DNA of 64,000 nt from Pseudisothecium myosuroides. Its lineage: Eukaryota; Streptophyta; Bryopsida; Hypnales; Lembophyllaceae. Shown here in pieces: positions 23,666 to 33,259 of the stretch. The number at the start of each line of letters is the position of its first letter. Position 1 is the first letter of the stretch. The stretch is from assembly GCA_951799445.1 (NCBI GenBank), contig OX637293.1, positions 25,234,001-25,298,000 of the forward strand, written 5' to 3'. The notes beneath the pieces are model-generated. The model worked only from the letters and a program-made list of their open reading frames with translations, was not told where the DNA came from and did no database searches. A program made the translations under genes and the position numbers.

Positions 23666-25967
23666 CACTAAAAACTATATTTAGTGTTAGCAACACTATC
23701 TACAAACCATGACACTAAATATCATTAAGCCTACTAAAGTAAGTAACATTAAATGTAATTTCTAACACTAAATATACTCTATGGTAAATCTGAAATCCGA
23801 AAATGTTTACATTTAGTGTTAGAACATATTAAAAAAATGAATTTGCAAAGGAAAAGATTGAAGACAAGGAAAATTATGGAAGGAGTAGAAAATGTGAAAA
23901 ATATTTATAATGAAGGAAGTCTTTGAACATCAAATAAGAAAAAAGAAATTCATATTTAGATATAATAAAAAAAATACAGATTTCATACTTGGGTTGGAAC
24001 TTGTTGGCCTTGGAAGCATGGTTCATGCTTGGCTATAATTTCCTACAGATGTGGAAAGAGTTGATTGACACTCCAATTGCCATCAACACTCAAAGCCATA
24101 CCTGATCTAATCATAGCTTTCCTAGCATATGACATATTATCACAATCTACCTCTTCATTCACATCTTCAACGCTATCTGCAGCCAAGTGTAGGAAAAATG
24201 TTTTTCCCGAGTTTGTGAGTTTTCTTGACCACTGCCCATCAGCTTGAGGAGTATTTTGCCAAGCATTGCTTGCAATGAGCTCAACCTTCTTTGCTTCCCA
24301 TTGCTTGGTCCAAGCGTCCTTGACCTTGGAGATGATAAATGTGTCTGCTGGTTGACACAAATGTGTTGAACAAGGTGGTAAATACCTAAGACTAGCCTGT
24401 TTTGCTTCCAAAACAACCGTTAAGTTTGGGGTCATGTTATGGCCGACACAATTGTCAACCCAAATGACTTTTGTGTGGCCATGAACATCGGCTTGGAAGG
24501 CTTGGGGTTCAACGAAGAATTCAGCAAAAAGGGCTTGGTCCATCCAGCCTTCAGGTCTGGTTCTATAGCATACCCCTGGAATATTGTCTTCCAGGCCCCG
24601 AATAGGGTAATTGCTGTTGGAATTGGTAAAAATGAGCATGGGGGCTTCAATCATAGATCGACACCCTCCAGAGACTCTAATAACCATGGTCATAGAGTCT
24701 CCACCGGAAACCACTTCGGCGTACTTGACACTGTTGTCCCCCTAAATCCCAACGTTCTACCATTGTCTAAGTTTACGACAAAATGAATTTCGTCAATGTT
24801 TTCCATCAGATTTTCATCAAAAACATTGGTTTGGAACCCCCTATGCAGCACACCTAGATGGTAAGTTGTTGCCATTTCGATTTGTAGTTCCTTCTCGAGA
24901 CTACAAGTCAAACGTCCATGTTGTGACAACAACACATTGTTGTGCACATGCATAAATTGTTGAACCCAACTTGGGGTCAACTTTGACGTGAGTAGGACAT
25001 TGTCCTTGGGATCACGAGATTGGGCTGTATATGGAGAGGTAGGATCCATCAAGATCGACATAGCTAATTCAATGAGCAATCTGGATGAGAATTTGACTCC
25101 AGCTTTTCTAAATTGGTCAAATGTATTCAAGAGCTTAGGGTAGATCCAAAGTACCCATTAAGATCGCTTGACACCACGATCTGGACTTGCCTTTGGGTGG
25201 AGTTGTTTTCGCCCTCCCATCCAGTTCCTAGTGCATGAAGTTGGTGGAGATATTATATCTGCTTCTCCTTCATTGCAAAATTGTTGACGTTGAGCCCACC
25301 AACGAGAAGCCTAGACAAGGTTGGCACTCCTTTGAGCACATAAATGCTCTGGAAACGCAGTAATTGTGCAAATGTAGACAACAATGATGGAAACCTGTTG
25401 CAAGTGTCGAGGTGTAGAATTTTCTGGGAGGGCAGCCATGAAGAAATTCCTGCAGTGCCGAGCAAGAGTAAAAAAAAACAAAAAAAACCCGACAATGGGT
25501 TAAAATTGAACTGCAGAACCTGCGAAATCGAGCTGAACCTGCAAAATCGAGTTGCAGTCAAGCAGATTGGGAGGCGTGGGCGCAATCCAATCTCCAAATC
25601 GGGCACAGGAAGTGGCGGGAGATTCAAACAATGCCGGAGTATATCCCCCCCCCCAAAAAATTCCGTCACTTGTTGGATCGCGAGGAGGAGAGCAACGGCG
25701 GAAGGGAAGAGAGACCAAGTTGGGAATGAGGATCGCGTGGGAGGGGACGATGCGACGGGCAAGAGAGGCAAACGAAGTCCGATCGCAAGGGAAGACCAGG
25801 GAAGGGGAAGGCAGAAGGGAAGGGGAAGGCAGAAGGGAAGAGAAGCCGAAGGCGGCGCATTCAAGTCTAACACTACACTAATTACTCCAAAGTTCAGATT
25901 TAGTGTTGGGTAGGGTAGGCTGGTAAATACACTAAATGCAATCCAATACTAAATATAGTTTTTAGTG
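23666..25967 (-). mobile_element. Pogo/Tc1-mariner-like DNA transposon (near-autonomous)
   Basis: The inverted termini start CACTAAAAACTATATTTAGT and agree over about 23 bases; TA flanks both ends (23664-23665, 25968-25969). The 2.3 kb interior carries a DDE_1-type transposase on the minus strand (24,043-25,130) and a GC-rich upstream part (25,430-25,870) with a purine-rich AGAAGGGAAGGGGAAGGC repeat. CACTA at the tip recalls the CMC/CACTA superfamily, but that group makes 3-base duplications: the triplets here (CTA and TAG) differ, whereas TA matches, as the transposase type predicts. Confidence 0.88.
24043..25130 (-). pseudogene. DDE_1 (pogo-like) transposase, single frameshift
   Basis: This encodes a cut-and-paste transposase. 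It lies in two overlapping minus-strand frames. The upstream frame (25,130 to 24,690) has the N-terminal region and the presumed first catalytic Asp in NIDEIHF (residue 113). The downstream frame (24,714 to 24,043, 223 codons) has WVDNCVGHN with the second Asp (D87) and LPPCSTHLCQPAD with the third (D124), 36 residues apart, followed by KVKDAW. Similarity is continuous if the frame changes at a run of five C (plus strand) at 24,738-24,742, so one base seems to have been lost, by mutation or by sequencing error. The coordinates give only the conserved part: the frame opens with a non-ATG codon and an in-frame stop lies about 15 codons upstream, so the true start, possibly beyond an intron, is not found. 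A separate N-terminal DNA-binding domain is not clearly seen. It ends at a natural-looking QLFPHL stop. Confidence 0.85.
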
Positions 25968-25969
25968 TA

Positions 25970-26529
25970 GTGATCTAAAAAATATTCTTTCAATATTCTT
26001 GTTTTAGCCAAAATTGCCTTGGGACCTAAAAGATTAAACCAAGAGACCTTGAACTCAACCTAGGTACAAAATGCAATGCAAAGATCCATTTCATATATAG
26101 CTCTTTCAATGCAAACATTACAAATATAAAATTCAAGACAAAAGTCAAAAATCAATTTATAAATAGGAAAAATGAGTTTTGGTTGAAGACACACTTTGCA
26201 ATTAAAATGGAATGTCAAAATCTGAATATTTTTAGACTAAGCACTCAATTAATCCTTCTTGAAAATAGACTCAAATTGCATTACAAAGACTTAAGTATTC
26301 AAGTTTAATATAAAAACAATATTGAATTTGTGAATGTGTAGTCCAATCAAAAATCCTTATTGGGTTCCATCACAAATTAATATAGAATCAAGATGTTACT
26401 TGCATTATTGAATTTTGATATTGAATTTGCAATCAATACAATTATATTGATTCAATGGGTGTATACATAACCATTTGTCCATATACACACACCAAAAAAA
26501 AAACCCTGTGCTAAACCCATCCCACGAAG
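25970..26529. other. AT-rich intergenic DNA, no gene seen
   Basis: Nothing recognised apart from a short CTTGGGACCTAAAAGATTAA near 26,018-26,037, possibly a decayed TTAA-family end. Confidence 0.35.
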
Positions 26530-26743
26530 TGAGACCAACAAGGTGGATTTTGTGTTCTTCGGGGTAAAAGTAAAAAAAAAGCCTCCTATTTTGTGTTGTA
26601 TTTAAAGTATGATCTATACCTTTGGTTGTAAATTTGGGATCACTTATTGCAAATATGAATTCAAAATTTGAAAATTTTATCATATGTAGCAAATAAAAAA
26701 TTCCTGCGTTCTCCCCAGGATAAATCCACCCTGCTGGTTCCAC
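26530..26743. mobile_element. TIR element of the CCTATTTTGTG family
   Basis: A 22-base imperfect inverted repeat (GTGAGACCAACAAGGTGGAT at left; its partner reads GTGGAACCAGCAGGGTGGAT when reversed) bounds a core shared with the 1.9 and 8.3 kb copies. Non-coding. The 112-codon minus frame across it is chance. Confidence 0.6.
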
Positions 26744-28655
26744 TTCTTCGACGCCGGGTTTATTTTTATTTTTTGAAACAAATGAAATAGAATTCGACGC
26801 CGGGTTTAGCGTCCTTATCCCCAGGCCTTCCTTGAGAGCATTTTAGTCAACACCTTAGTAGCAGTGTGAATGCGTCTCTGCCTTTCATTGGGGGCTGCCT
26901 GAGTGAGTGCTCTCGTGAACGGAGCCGGATTGGTGACGGGCGCCCCCCCCCCAATGGAGCCCCAAAGGACACGTGGAGGGTCCTGTTGAATAGCCAATGG
27001 GGGACGGGGGGTGGCCCGGTGGCCCCTGGCCGTGGAATCTCCGTCAACCCGCGAAGCTGCTCCGCACTTCCCCTCCCCCTTCCGCCGCACTTCGGCACTT
27101 CCGCACTTCCGTTGGTCCACAGGCGCTGGGCCTCGTTCAGTTCAGTTCCGTTTCTTTTCTTTACTTAAACGGAAGCTTCGCTTAGTTTGTCCGTCCTCCG
27201 CAGGGCAGTGCTTGAATGCGTGTAGGTAATATTCTATCATGAGTGCCTGAACATGAATAAATAGAACAGGAACTCTGGAGGCAATTCGTAGCTAGACCAG
27301 CAGGAAAGAAAGAAGCGCTACTGTAGTTCGACGATAAGCTTCAGCTAAGGGCCTCCTGCCATGTATCGATGACCGGGGGAACTTCACCGGGGTTCTACAG
27401 TTGATTAAAAGTTTGTGTCCTTCCATGTGGACCCGGTGGGTGGAGAGGGATACAATTAGAAAGCCACATGTATTAGATTCTCTCAACATAAATAGCCTCC
27501 ACCAATGGGAATGTCCACCGATGATCGGTGAAGCTTCAACTCCTTCTTTCCCGCTTGCCCACCCCGGCAAGACAATCGGTGAAGCTTGTTTGTCTTGTTG
27601 CTTGAATTAGAACGGAACCCACTGGCCCGACTCACAAGGCAGGAGGCCCTAAGACTGAGCAGCCCCTCAGCAACATGCTCAAGCGGACCAATGCAGGACA
27701 TTCTTCTAAGTTATCATAGAAGATCAATGGTACAAAACCTTTAGAAGTTAGTTGTGGCATGTTGCTGCGGGGTTGTTCTAAGGTAACTACAAACAAACAA
27801 TTTAGTATGGTTTTCATTATTCACTAGTGTGTCCCATGCTATTGCCACAATATAATAAAAGTAAAGTAAAACTATTTTTCTAATTTTTCTAATTCATATT
27901 TATTCTTTTGTGAGTCAGAACGCCACGAAACAAAGCCTATGCACCCCTTCTCGCAAAGAGCTTTCCGACGGTACCAAGAATGCGACCAAGGGACGCGCGG
28001 TTCCGGAGATCTCACCGTAACAAACAAAACAAACAAAACAAAACAAAACAAACAGCTTAACTTAAGGTATGAATACTGAAAAGCTTTTGTGGGGTCTTGT
28101 TGATAGTAGTGTTTTGGAGCTCCTCTAGTTGACTTCTTCCTTCGGCGAAACTGGACCATTTTTTTTTACCAGTGGTTACTGGTTGCATCCTCTCAATCAC
28201 ACGTTTATTTCTTGCAATATCGATTTCTAACCAACCAATTTCCTCCAAATTGAAATTGGCACCGGCTAAATTGCTAGATTCTTGTAACGTATTAAAAGAA
28301 CAATCCCAAACTGAAAGTACTAATTAATATTGCATTCTTGGCAAGAATTGAACCAATCCTGGTATACCCCTTCACCATTTGAAGGCCAAGGATCCTTCCA
28401 AATTCATCCAGAATGAAGTGAAGAATAGTATTGAAAACTTTGCATGAAATGAAAAATTTCACCTTCTTCAAATGGTTCTTTTCATGTCCCAATAAGGTAC
28501 TATTCATGATTGGGATATTAATAAAAATGCTTATAGGATAAATGTTTATAAAAATTGGAACATAACACGCAACTAGTCTTATCTAACCCCTAAAGGAAAA
28601 ATGATTCATTATTTAAAAACAACCAATTTAACTTGTCATAACAACGGTGCTAGTA
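26744..28655. other. GC-richer unique block with short frames, unknown
   Basis: From 26,810 to about 27,700 and again from 27,920 to 28,250 the DNA is less AT-rich and holds several overlapping short frames on both strands (for example 101 codons at 26,815-27,120 minus and 92 codons at 27,292-27,570 minus). None has a recognisable domain. A CAAAA/CAAAC microsatellite lies at 28,018-28,053. It could contain gene fragments or regulatory DNA; I cannot tell. Confidence 0.35.
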
Positions 28656-28862
28656 TGTGAGCCCAAGAATGCAAGTTTGTGAGCATTGAGCCTACAATAT
28701 AATATAATATAATATAGATACCACACACTATAGAAGGTATATGTATCTTAAACACCTATAATATGGGTATTTGTAACATATATACCCTATAATCATAGAC
28801 AATTTCTATAATATATACACTTGTAACATAAGTGTGTAGTATTCTAGGCTCATGGGCTCACA
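28656..28862. repeat. Inverted-repeat element (TGTGAGCCC ends), probable MITE
   Basis: TGTGAGCCC at 28,656-28,664 is mirrored by GGGCTCACA at 28,854-28,862. Inside, TGAGCCTAC is mirrored imperfectly by GTAGTATTCTAGGCTCA. The middle is AT-rich with repeated ATAAT and ACATA words. About 207 bases. No second copy found. Confidence 0.5.
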
Positions 28863-30424
28863 CTCCTATGCTCAGATAATAGCAATCCTCAATTTGGACC
28901 TCTTGGTTTAGTTTTCAAGGGGCTAGAGGTTCAAGTTGGGATTCTAAAAGGATTTCTACAAGAGCTCGACTAGACTATGACAACATGAATTGAATGCATT
29001 ACAAAAGTTGCAGATCAAAGCCATGGAATTGCACAAGCATTTTCAGTATGTGCTTTACCCTAAAACCCAATTTTCTTAAAACTGCCCCCAAGTTGTTGAA
29101 TCCCCTAGGTCAATATCCCATCCTACAAGGCTAATACCCAATTATGACCCTTGCTTTGCCCGAGTATTAGCTAGTGAGTATTATTCCATCGCGGCTAAAA
29201 TTTGCCAAGTATTGAAAAGAAGCAGGTAAAATATCCTCAAATTTTTGGGGGGCACCGGTTGAGTTCCAGCCTTACTAACTTCCTTCTTGTTTTGCATCCT
29301 TTGTTTTCAAAATGCAACTGGTTTTTCCCCCACTTCCAGCGGCTCACTTTGAACTTGTTGTTGGTTTTTAAAATCATTAATTGGTAGTCTAAAGGGATTG
29401 CAGATTCTCTTAGATTTTATTTTTTGAACCTTGTATAAATAGACTATGAATTTTCAAAGTGCTAAGAATAGGTATTTTTAAAACCGACTATAGAATCTTG
29501 TGAATAGTGAGAATATATTTTAGGCAAGAATCTATAGTGGTTGATTTTAGAAAAGCAGTCAAAATTAGATGTCGGTACCTTAGTTCTATGGTGAATTAGG
29601 GACTCTGGACATTGAGGTAACTAGACCCTTTCACGATCCTTTCAAAAATCATCTCCTTTAGGTTATCAAGAATTGTAATTGAATAATTTGTGTTGAATAA
29701 CTTGTTAAAAAAAATCCATGGAATTTAAAAAAAAATCTATTTATCTTTATTTTTTTAAATTCCATAAATATTTGAAGTGAATGAGTAGTATTAGGCACCT
29801 ATTAGTGTTCCTAGATTTGTCTAAAACCATTTTTCAATAAGTAGGAATCCAAGGGATGAGACTCTATCAATATCTCAACATGTGAGTGGACTTTACTCTA
29901 GTTGGATTATGAACATGTTGGAAACTGGTTCAAAAGTAGGGCACGAAATTGAGAAGGGGGTGGGAATGGGGGGATTACCTTGGTGGGATTACTTTAGAGG
30001 TGAAAGGCAAGTGGATAGTAAGCTTTCACCTAATGAGAGCTTCCAGAATCAAGAAGACCAAGGAATGTAACATTAAATTTTAAATTTTAAAACCAAGAGA
30101 GAGAATTTTTGTCCTTTGTGGTAAAAAAAATATAAATTGTAAGCCCTTTGGAATTGCAATCAGGTGCACCTCAAAAGATGGGTTTGACTATAATTTTAGG
30201 GACCTTTGGACTAAAAGACCAATCATTTAAGAAGAAATCTCATTATAAATTGTCCTAGGTTACAAAGTATTCTGAAATAGAAGATTGGACATTTTTGCAC
30301 ACTCTTCTCACTATATACTATTTTAAAAGCCCAAACTCTCAAAAACAAGCCATAGACCTTTAGAAGGGATTTTTAGGGCTTCTCAATGTGAATGTAAGAG
30401 GGCCTTAGAGTCACATGCAATTAC
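28863..30424. other. AT-rich intergenic DNA with one dispersed repeat
   Basis: Positions about 29,378-29,590 are the inverse of about 39,215-39,405 (shared words ATATTTTAGGCAAGAATCTA and TAGTCTAAAG). No gene is recognised. Confidence 0.45.
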
Positions 30425-30428
30425 TTAA

Positions 30429-31339
30429 CCCCTAAAGGACCAAAGTCCCCTTGGGGGACACTTGGGATTTCGGGCAGGCTCATGCGACCTGAAATTTTGA
30501 CCTGATTTTTTGAAATTTTTTTGAAGATAGGGAATCACATTAGCTTTCTAAAAATATAATGTTTTTTTTCAATTGGTGCCCTAGAGCAAAAGTTATGCCA
30601 TTCTAAAGCAAAAAAGTAGTTTATTGGGCAGAAAAAAAAAAAAAAAAAAAAATGATTTTTTTTCCTTAATTTTTTTTCTCGAAGATAATGTTTTTGTCTA
30701 CATCTGAAGCTTTGATTCATTCTATTTGGACTAATAATAAGAAAGTTATGGACAATCTTGTTTTTCGGGCAGTTTAAGCATTTTCTTCTAAAAACAACTT
30801 ATAGACTTCATTTTTCAATGCAATTTTCAATTTTTTTCAATTTTTTTTGACGAGGTCAAGTTTGTTTGCAAGAACAATCCCACTGTTGGGATTATGGTGA
30901 TTTAATTCCATCTAAGAGCTATTAACAATTTAGTGTTTTGATCAATTTTGGACCTACTTCTACTTAACAATATTTTTATATGTGAAAATCATGTTTTGAT
31001 ATGCTAAAATTCTTTTTACCAACTCTCAATGCAAATGTTCAACATAAATTTTTTTAACTTTATGGTGTGTAGTGCAAAAAATCCACAAATGGCCGTCAAA
31101 GCCTGAAATTGCAGGAAACAATTCAAAAAAACTTCTTTTTCCAACTTTAAATGCTAATATCTTCCAATCAAATCGGTCAAATTTTTTGAAATTTTTACCA
31201 CATGATCTGAGGCAAGTGAAGTACAAGATCCTACGGTTAGATTGTAAAAAAAAAGTTTTTTTGGTTTAGGGAGTGATCGTAGCAGAAATGGCAGTTTTTA
31301 GTGGTTTTGGAGCCAGAAAATGCCTTGGTCCTTCAGGGG
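30429..31339 (-). mobile_element. TTAA-target TIR element, full-length copy A
   Basis: The left end is TTAA (30,425-30,428) followed by CCCCTAAAGGACCAAAG. The right end is CCTTGGTCCTTCAGGGG followed by TTAA (31,340-31,343). 911 bases, in the opposite orientation to copy B at 38.1 kb, which it matches throughout. No coding frame; the short frames on both strands are chance. TTAA targets with termini starting CCC are a piggyBac trait, so a piggyBac-derived MITE is the leading guess. Confidence 0.85.
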
Positions 31340-31343
31340 TTAA

Positions 31344-32078
31344 GCTTGAATTGACGAGTACATCACCGTAATCATCAGGCACAAAATTATCTTCCAAAAG
31401 ATGAAAATCTATTGTATATTCCTTATTTCTTCAAGAATTTTGAATGTCCTTCATTAGACACTTTTTGTCTACCATTTCTTCACAAAAGTAACCTTAAAAC
31501 GACAAAGTTTATTACCAAGGTAGTCAACCAATATTGATTCAATTAGTAGGTACATTCTTCATTTCAACAACAGCATTGAAAGTCATTCATTGGACCTTTT
31601 GAGGGACAAGGATCTATGTGGGTCAGGTGTAGGTGAGTGAGGAGGTCCTCTTTCTATCACCATACACATGGACGGATGTAAAAACTTGTGGCCTATTGTA
31701 AAAAGGTTAATTTTGTATTTTGCGACTAGGTTCAGAGTCTTTGGTTCCAAACATGAATTCAAATTTTAAAATTTTTATCATCCATGATAAAAAATATGCT
31801 CATGCATATTTCCATGGAGTTTCCCTTCACAAGCGCCTTCCTTTTTAAGTCCCTTGTGGTGTTACCAAGCCAACAAGAAAATTCAATGTACTAGACAAAT
31901 TCAATGTACTAGACAAATGTAGGGAGTGGGGCCCAGAATGAATAGACTCTTCATGTACGCCAACCATAAAATACATAACTTTTTTTTGTAATTTTTTTTC
32001 TCTCGCTCTCCAGAGTGCTTCCCAAGTTTCTCTTGGTGCCTCCATTGAGAGGTAGACTCCATGACACTCTTCCACCAC
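31344..32078. promoter_or_regulatory. Upstream region of NCED
   Basis: About 735 bases between the TTAA element and the TATA box. It includes a remnant of the CCTATTTTGTG family (about 31,660-31,810) and an 18-base tandem duplication (AATTCAATGTACTAGACA, about 31,880-31,915). I see no perfect CACGTG G-box. The true promoter extent is unknown. Confidence 0.4.
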
Positions 32079-32085
32079 TATAAAA
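32079..32085 (+). promoter_or_regulatory. TATA box, probable NCED promoter
   Basis: TATAAAA in the context CCACTATAAAATTTTCC. The composition becomes markedly less AT-rich just downstream, and a start site about 30 bases on (near 32,110) would give a leader of about 1.15 kb before splicing. No competing TATA motif of this quality lies closer to the NCED start. Confidence 0.55.
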
Positions 32086-32462
32086 TTTTCCGTTCAGAAC
32101 AGAAGCTGGAAAAAATGAGCAGCTGGGCAGCAGCCACCTGGCACAAGGAGAAGGACCTCAGTATACTCAAGTGAGGGTTCAAAGGGTAAGAAAAACTGTT
32201 GCACAAGCCAGCGCTGCATTCCAAATTCCCTTAAAAAGGAACCAACGACCTCACTCCGACAGCCGTAATACAACTCCATCATCCCAGTCCATCTCATTCC
32301 TTTCCATTTCCTTGCGCACAACCTCAGCTTGCTTGCTTCCTTCTCTTCAAATCAGTCCTTCCGTTGAGTGTGTTGACTATTTCTCAATTCTCATCACTCA
32401 AAACCTCGCCGTGACGGCGAATATTCAGCATCAGCAGCTGCACTTCGACAGCCCTTGCCACC

Positions 32463-32567
32463 ATGCTGCCATCTCATTTCATTACATCCCTTCACGATGA
32501 CTGCTGTGGCGCTCCTTGCTACTGTTCTGATCTTCGTGCTGGTTCCAGGATCAAGCGGATTGAGTGA
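32463..32567 (+). CDS. Upstream ORF, 34 codons, strong initiation context
   Basis: The ATG sits in GCCACCATG, an optimal eukaryotic context, in the presumed NCED leader. The 34-residue product is Cys-containing (DDCCGAPCYC) and has no known domain. It overlaps the next upstream ORF in another frame. If transcribed it would be expected to reduce translation from downstream starts. Whether it is translated is inference. Confidence 0.35.
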   Translation: MLPSHFITSLHDDCCGAPCYCSDLRAGSRIKRIE

Positions 32568-32682
32568 ATTCGTGGGTTTGGCTAGCGAAAGTGGTGATGA
32601 GTGTGAAGGTTTCTGTGGAAAGCTCGTGGTAAGAGGAGGAGGAGCCAACATGCGGTGTCGACGGCGACGCAGTGGTCAGTAG
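32497..32682 (+). CDS. Small secreted-peptide-like ORF (61 aa)
   Basis: Sixty-one residues with a signal-peptide-like start: a hydrophobic core LLATVLIFVLVP at residues 6-17 followed by GSSG, a plausible cleavage region. The remainder is short, with Cys in ECEGFC and a basic tail (RCRRRRSG). A is at -3 of the ATG. A good splice donor (GTAAGA at 32,629) lies inside; if used, the frame would continue after the acceptor at 33,189 for 14 more codons and stop before the NCED start. It may be a real secreted peptide, an upstream ORF of NCED, or chance. I do not recognise the family. Confidence 0.35.
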   Translation: MTAVALLATVLIFVLVPGSSGLSEFVGLASESGDECEGFCGKLVVRGGGANMRCRRRRSGQ

Positions 32683-33189
32683 CGGCACTGCTGGTGGAAG
32701 ATTCTTGCAGTGTGTTTGATTTTGTGTGCGGGGAGTGGGTTGTGGAGGTGGTAGAATTGAAGTGAGAATTCTGTTTGCGGTTTTGTTTCGACTTTGGAAT
32801 CTGTGGCACAGTAGAGCACGAAATAGGTCGGAGTCCCATTCTCCTCTTGGAAGAGTTTGGCGCGGAGGATTCATACGAGTTCCCGTGGGGTAATTGGGTG
32901 AGTGGGTGGTGAAGAGCAGGTGGATTGAGATAGTGTATGTTCACGCAACAGAAGTGCGAGCAGCAGCAGGAATTTGAGCAGCCGCGTGATGACCAGTGAT
33001 GGAAGCAGCGTGGTGGCGCATTCCTTCACCCGATTTTCAGATTCTCCTGGGATTCAGTGATCTAGTATAACGACGCCTGTGCCAGGAGACCGAATTCTAG
33101 GCGGAGCATGTAGATGGGTCGAACTCGTGAGCATATCCAATTGTTGGCGATTGTTGAACTTAAACCTTTTTTTTCTCGTCAACGTGTAG
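32629..33189 (+). other. Putative leader intron of NCED
   Basis: A donor-like GTG/GTAAGAGG at 32,629 pairs with an acceptor of good quality, a pyrimidine run (CCTTTTTTTTCTCG) followed by TGTAG ending at 33,189. The acceptor lies 70 bases before the NCED ATG. Removing the segment would take out many upstream ATGs. Introns in the 5' leader are common in plant genes. Transcript data would decide. Confidence 0.45.
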
Positions 33190-33259
33190 GATAATCAGCA
33201 AGCGAGGGATACTCGGCAGATAGAAAAACATTAAAGGGATCAAATTGAACTTGTTTTAA

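Noticed and set aside
25253..25913. Long overlapping frames of 206 codons (minus) and 189 codons (plus) in the GC-rich part of the 23.7 kb transposon
   Set aside because: They lie in repetitive purine-rich sequence, have low-complexity Leu/Pro or Arg/Glu products with no domain, and overlap on both strands. Probably transposon leader DNA.
23666..25967. CACTA (CMC/EnSpm) transposon assignment from the CACTA tip
   Set aside because: That superfamily makes 3-base duplications and has a different transposase; here flanking triplets differ, TA matches, and the protein is DDE_1 type.
30429..31339. PIF/Harbinger (TTA target) assignment for the large TTAA family
   Set aside because: The nested insertion at 47.8 kb shows four shared bases, TTAA, on both sides and one TTAA in empty copies; three-base TTA fits less well, though not excluded for every copy.
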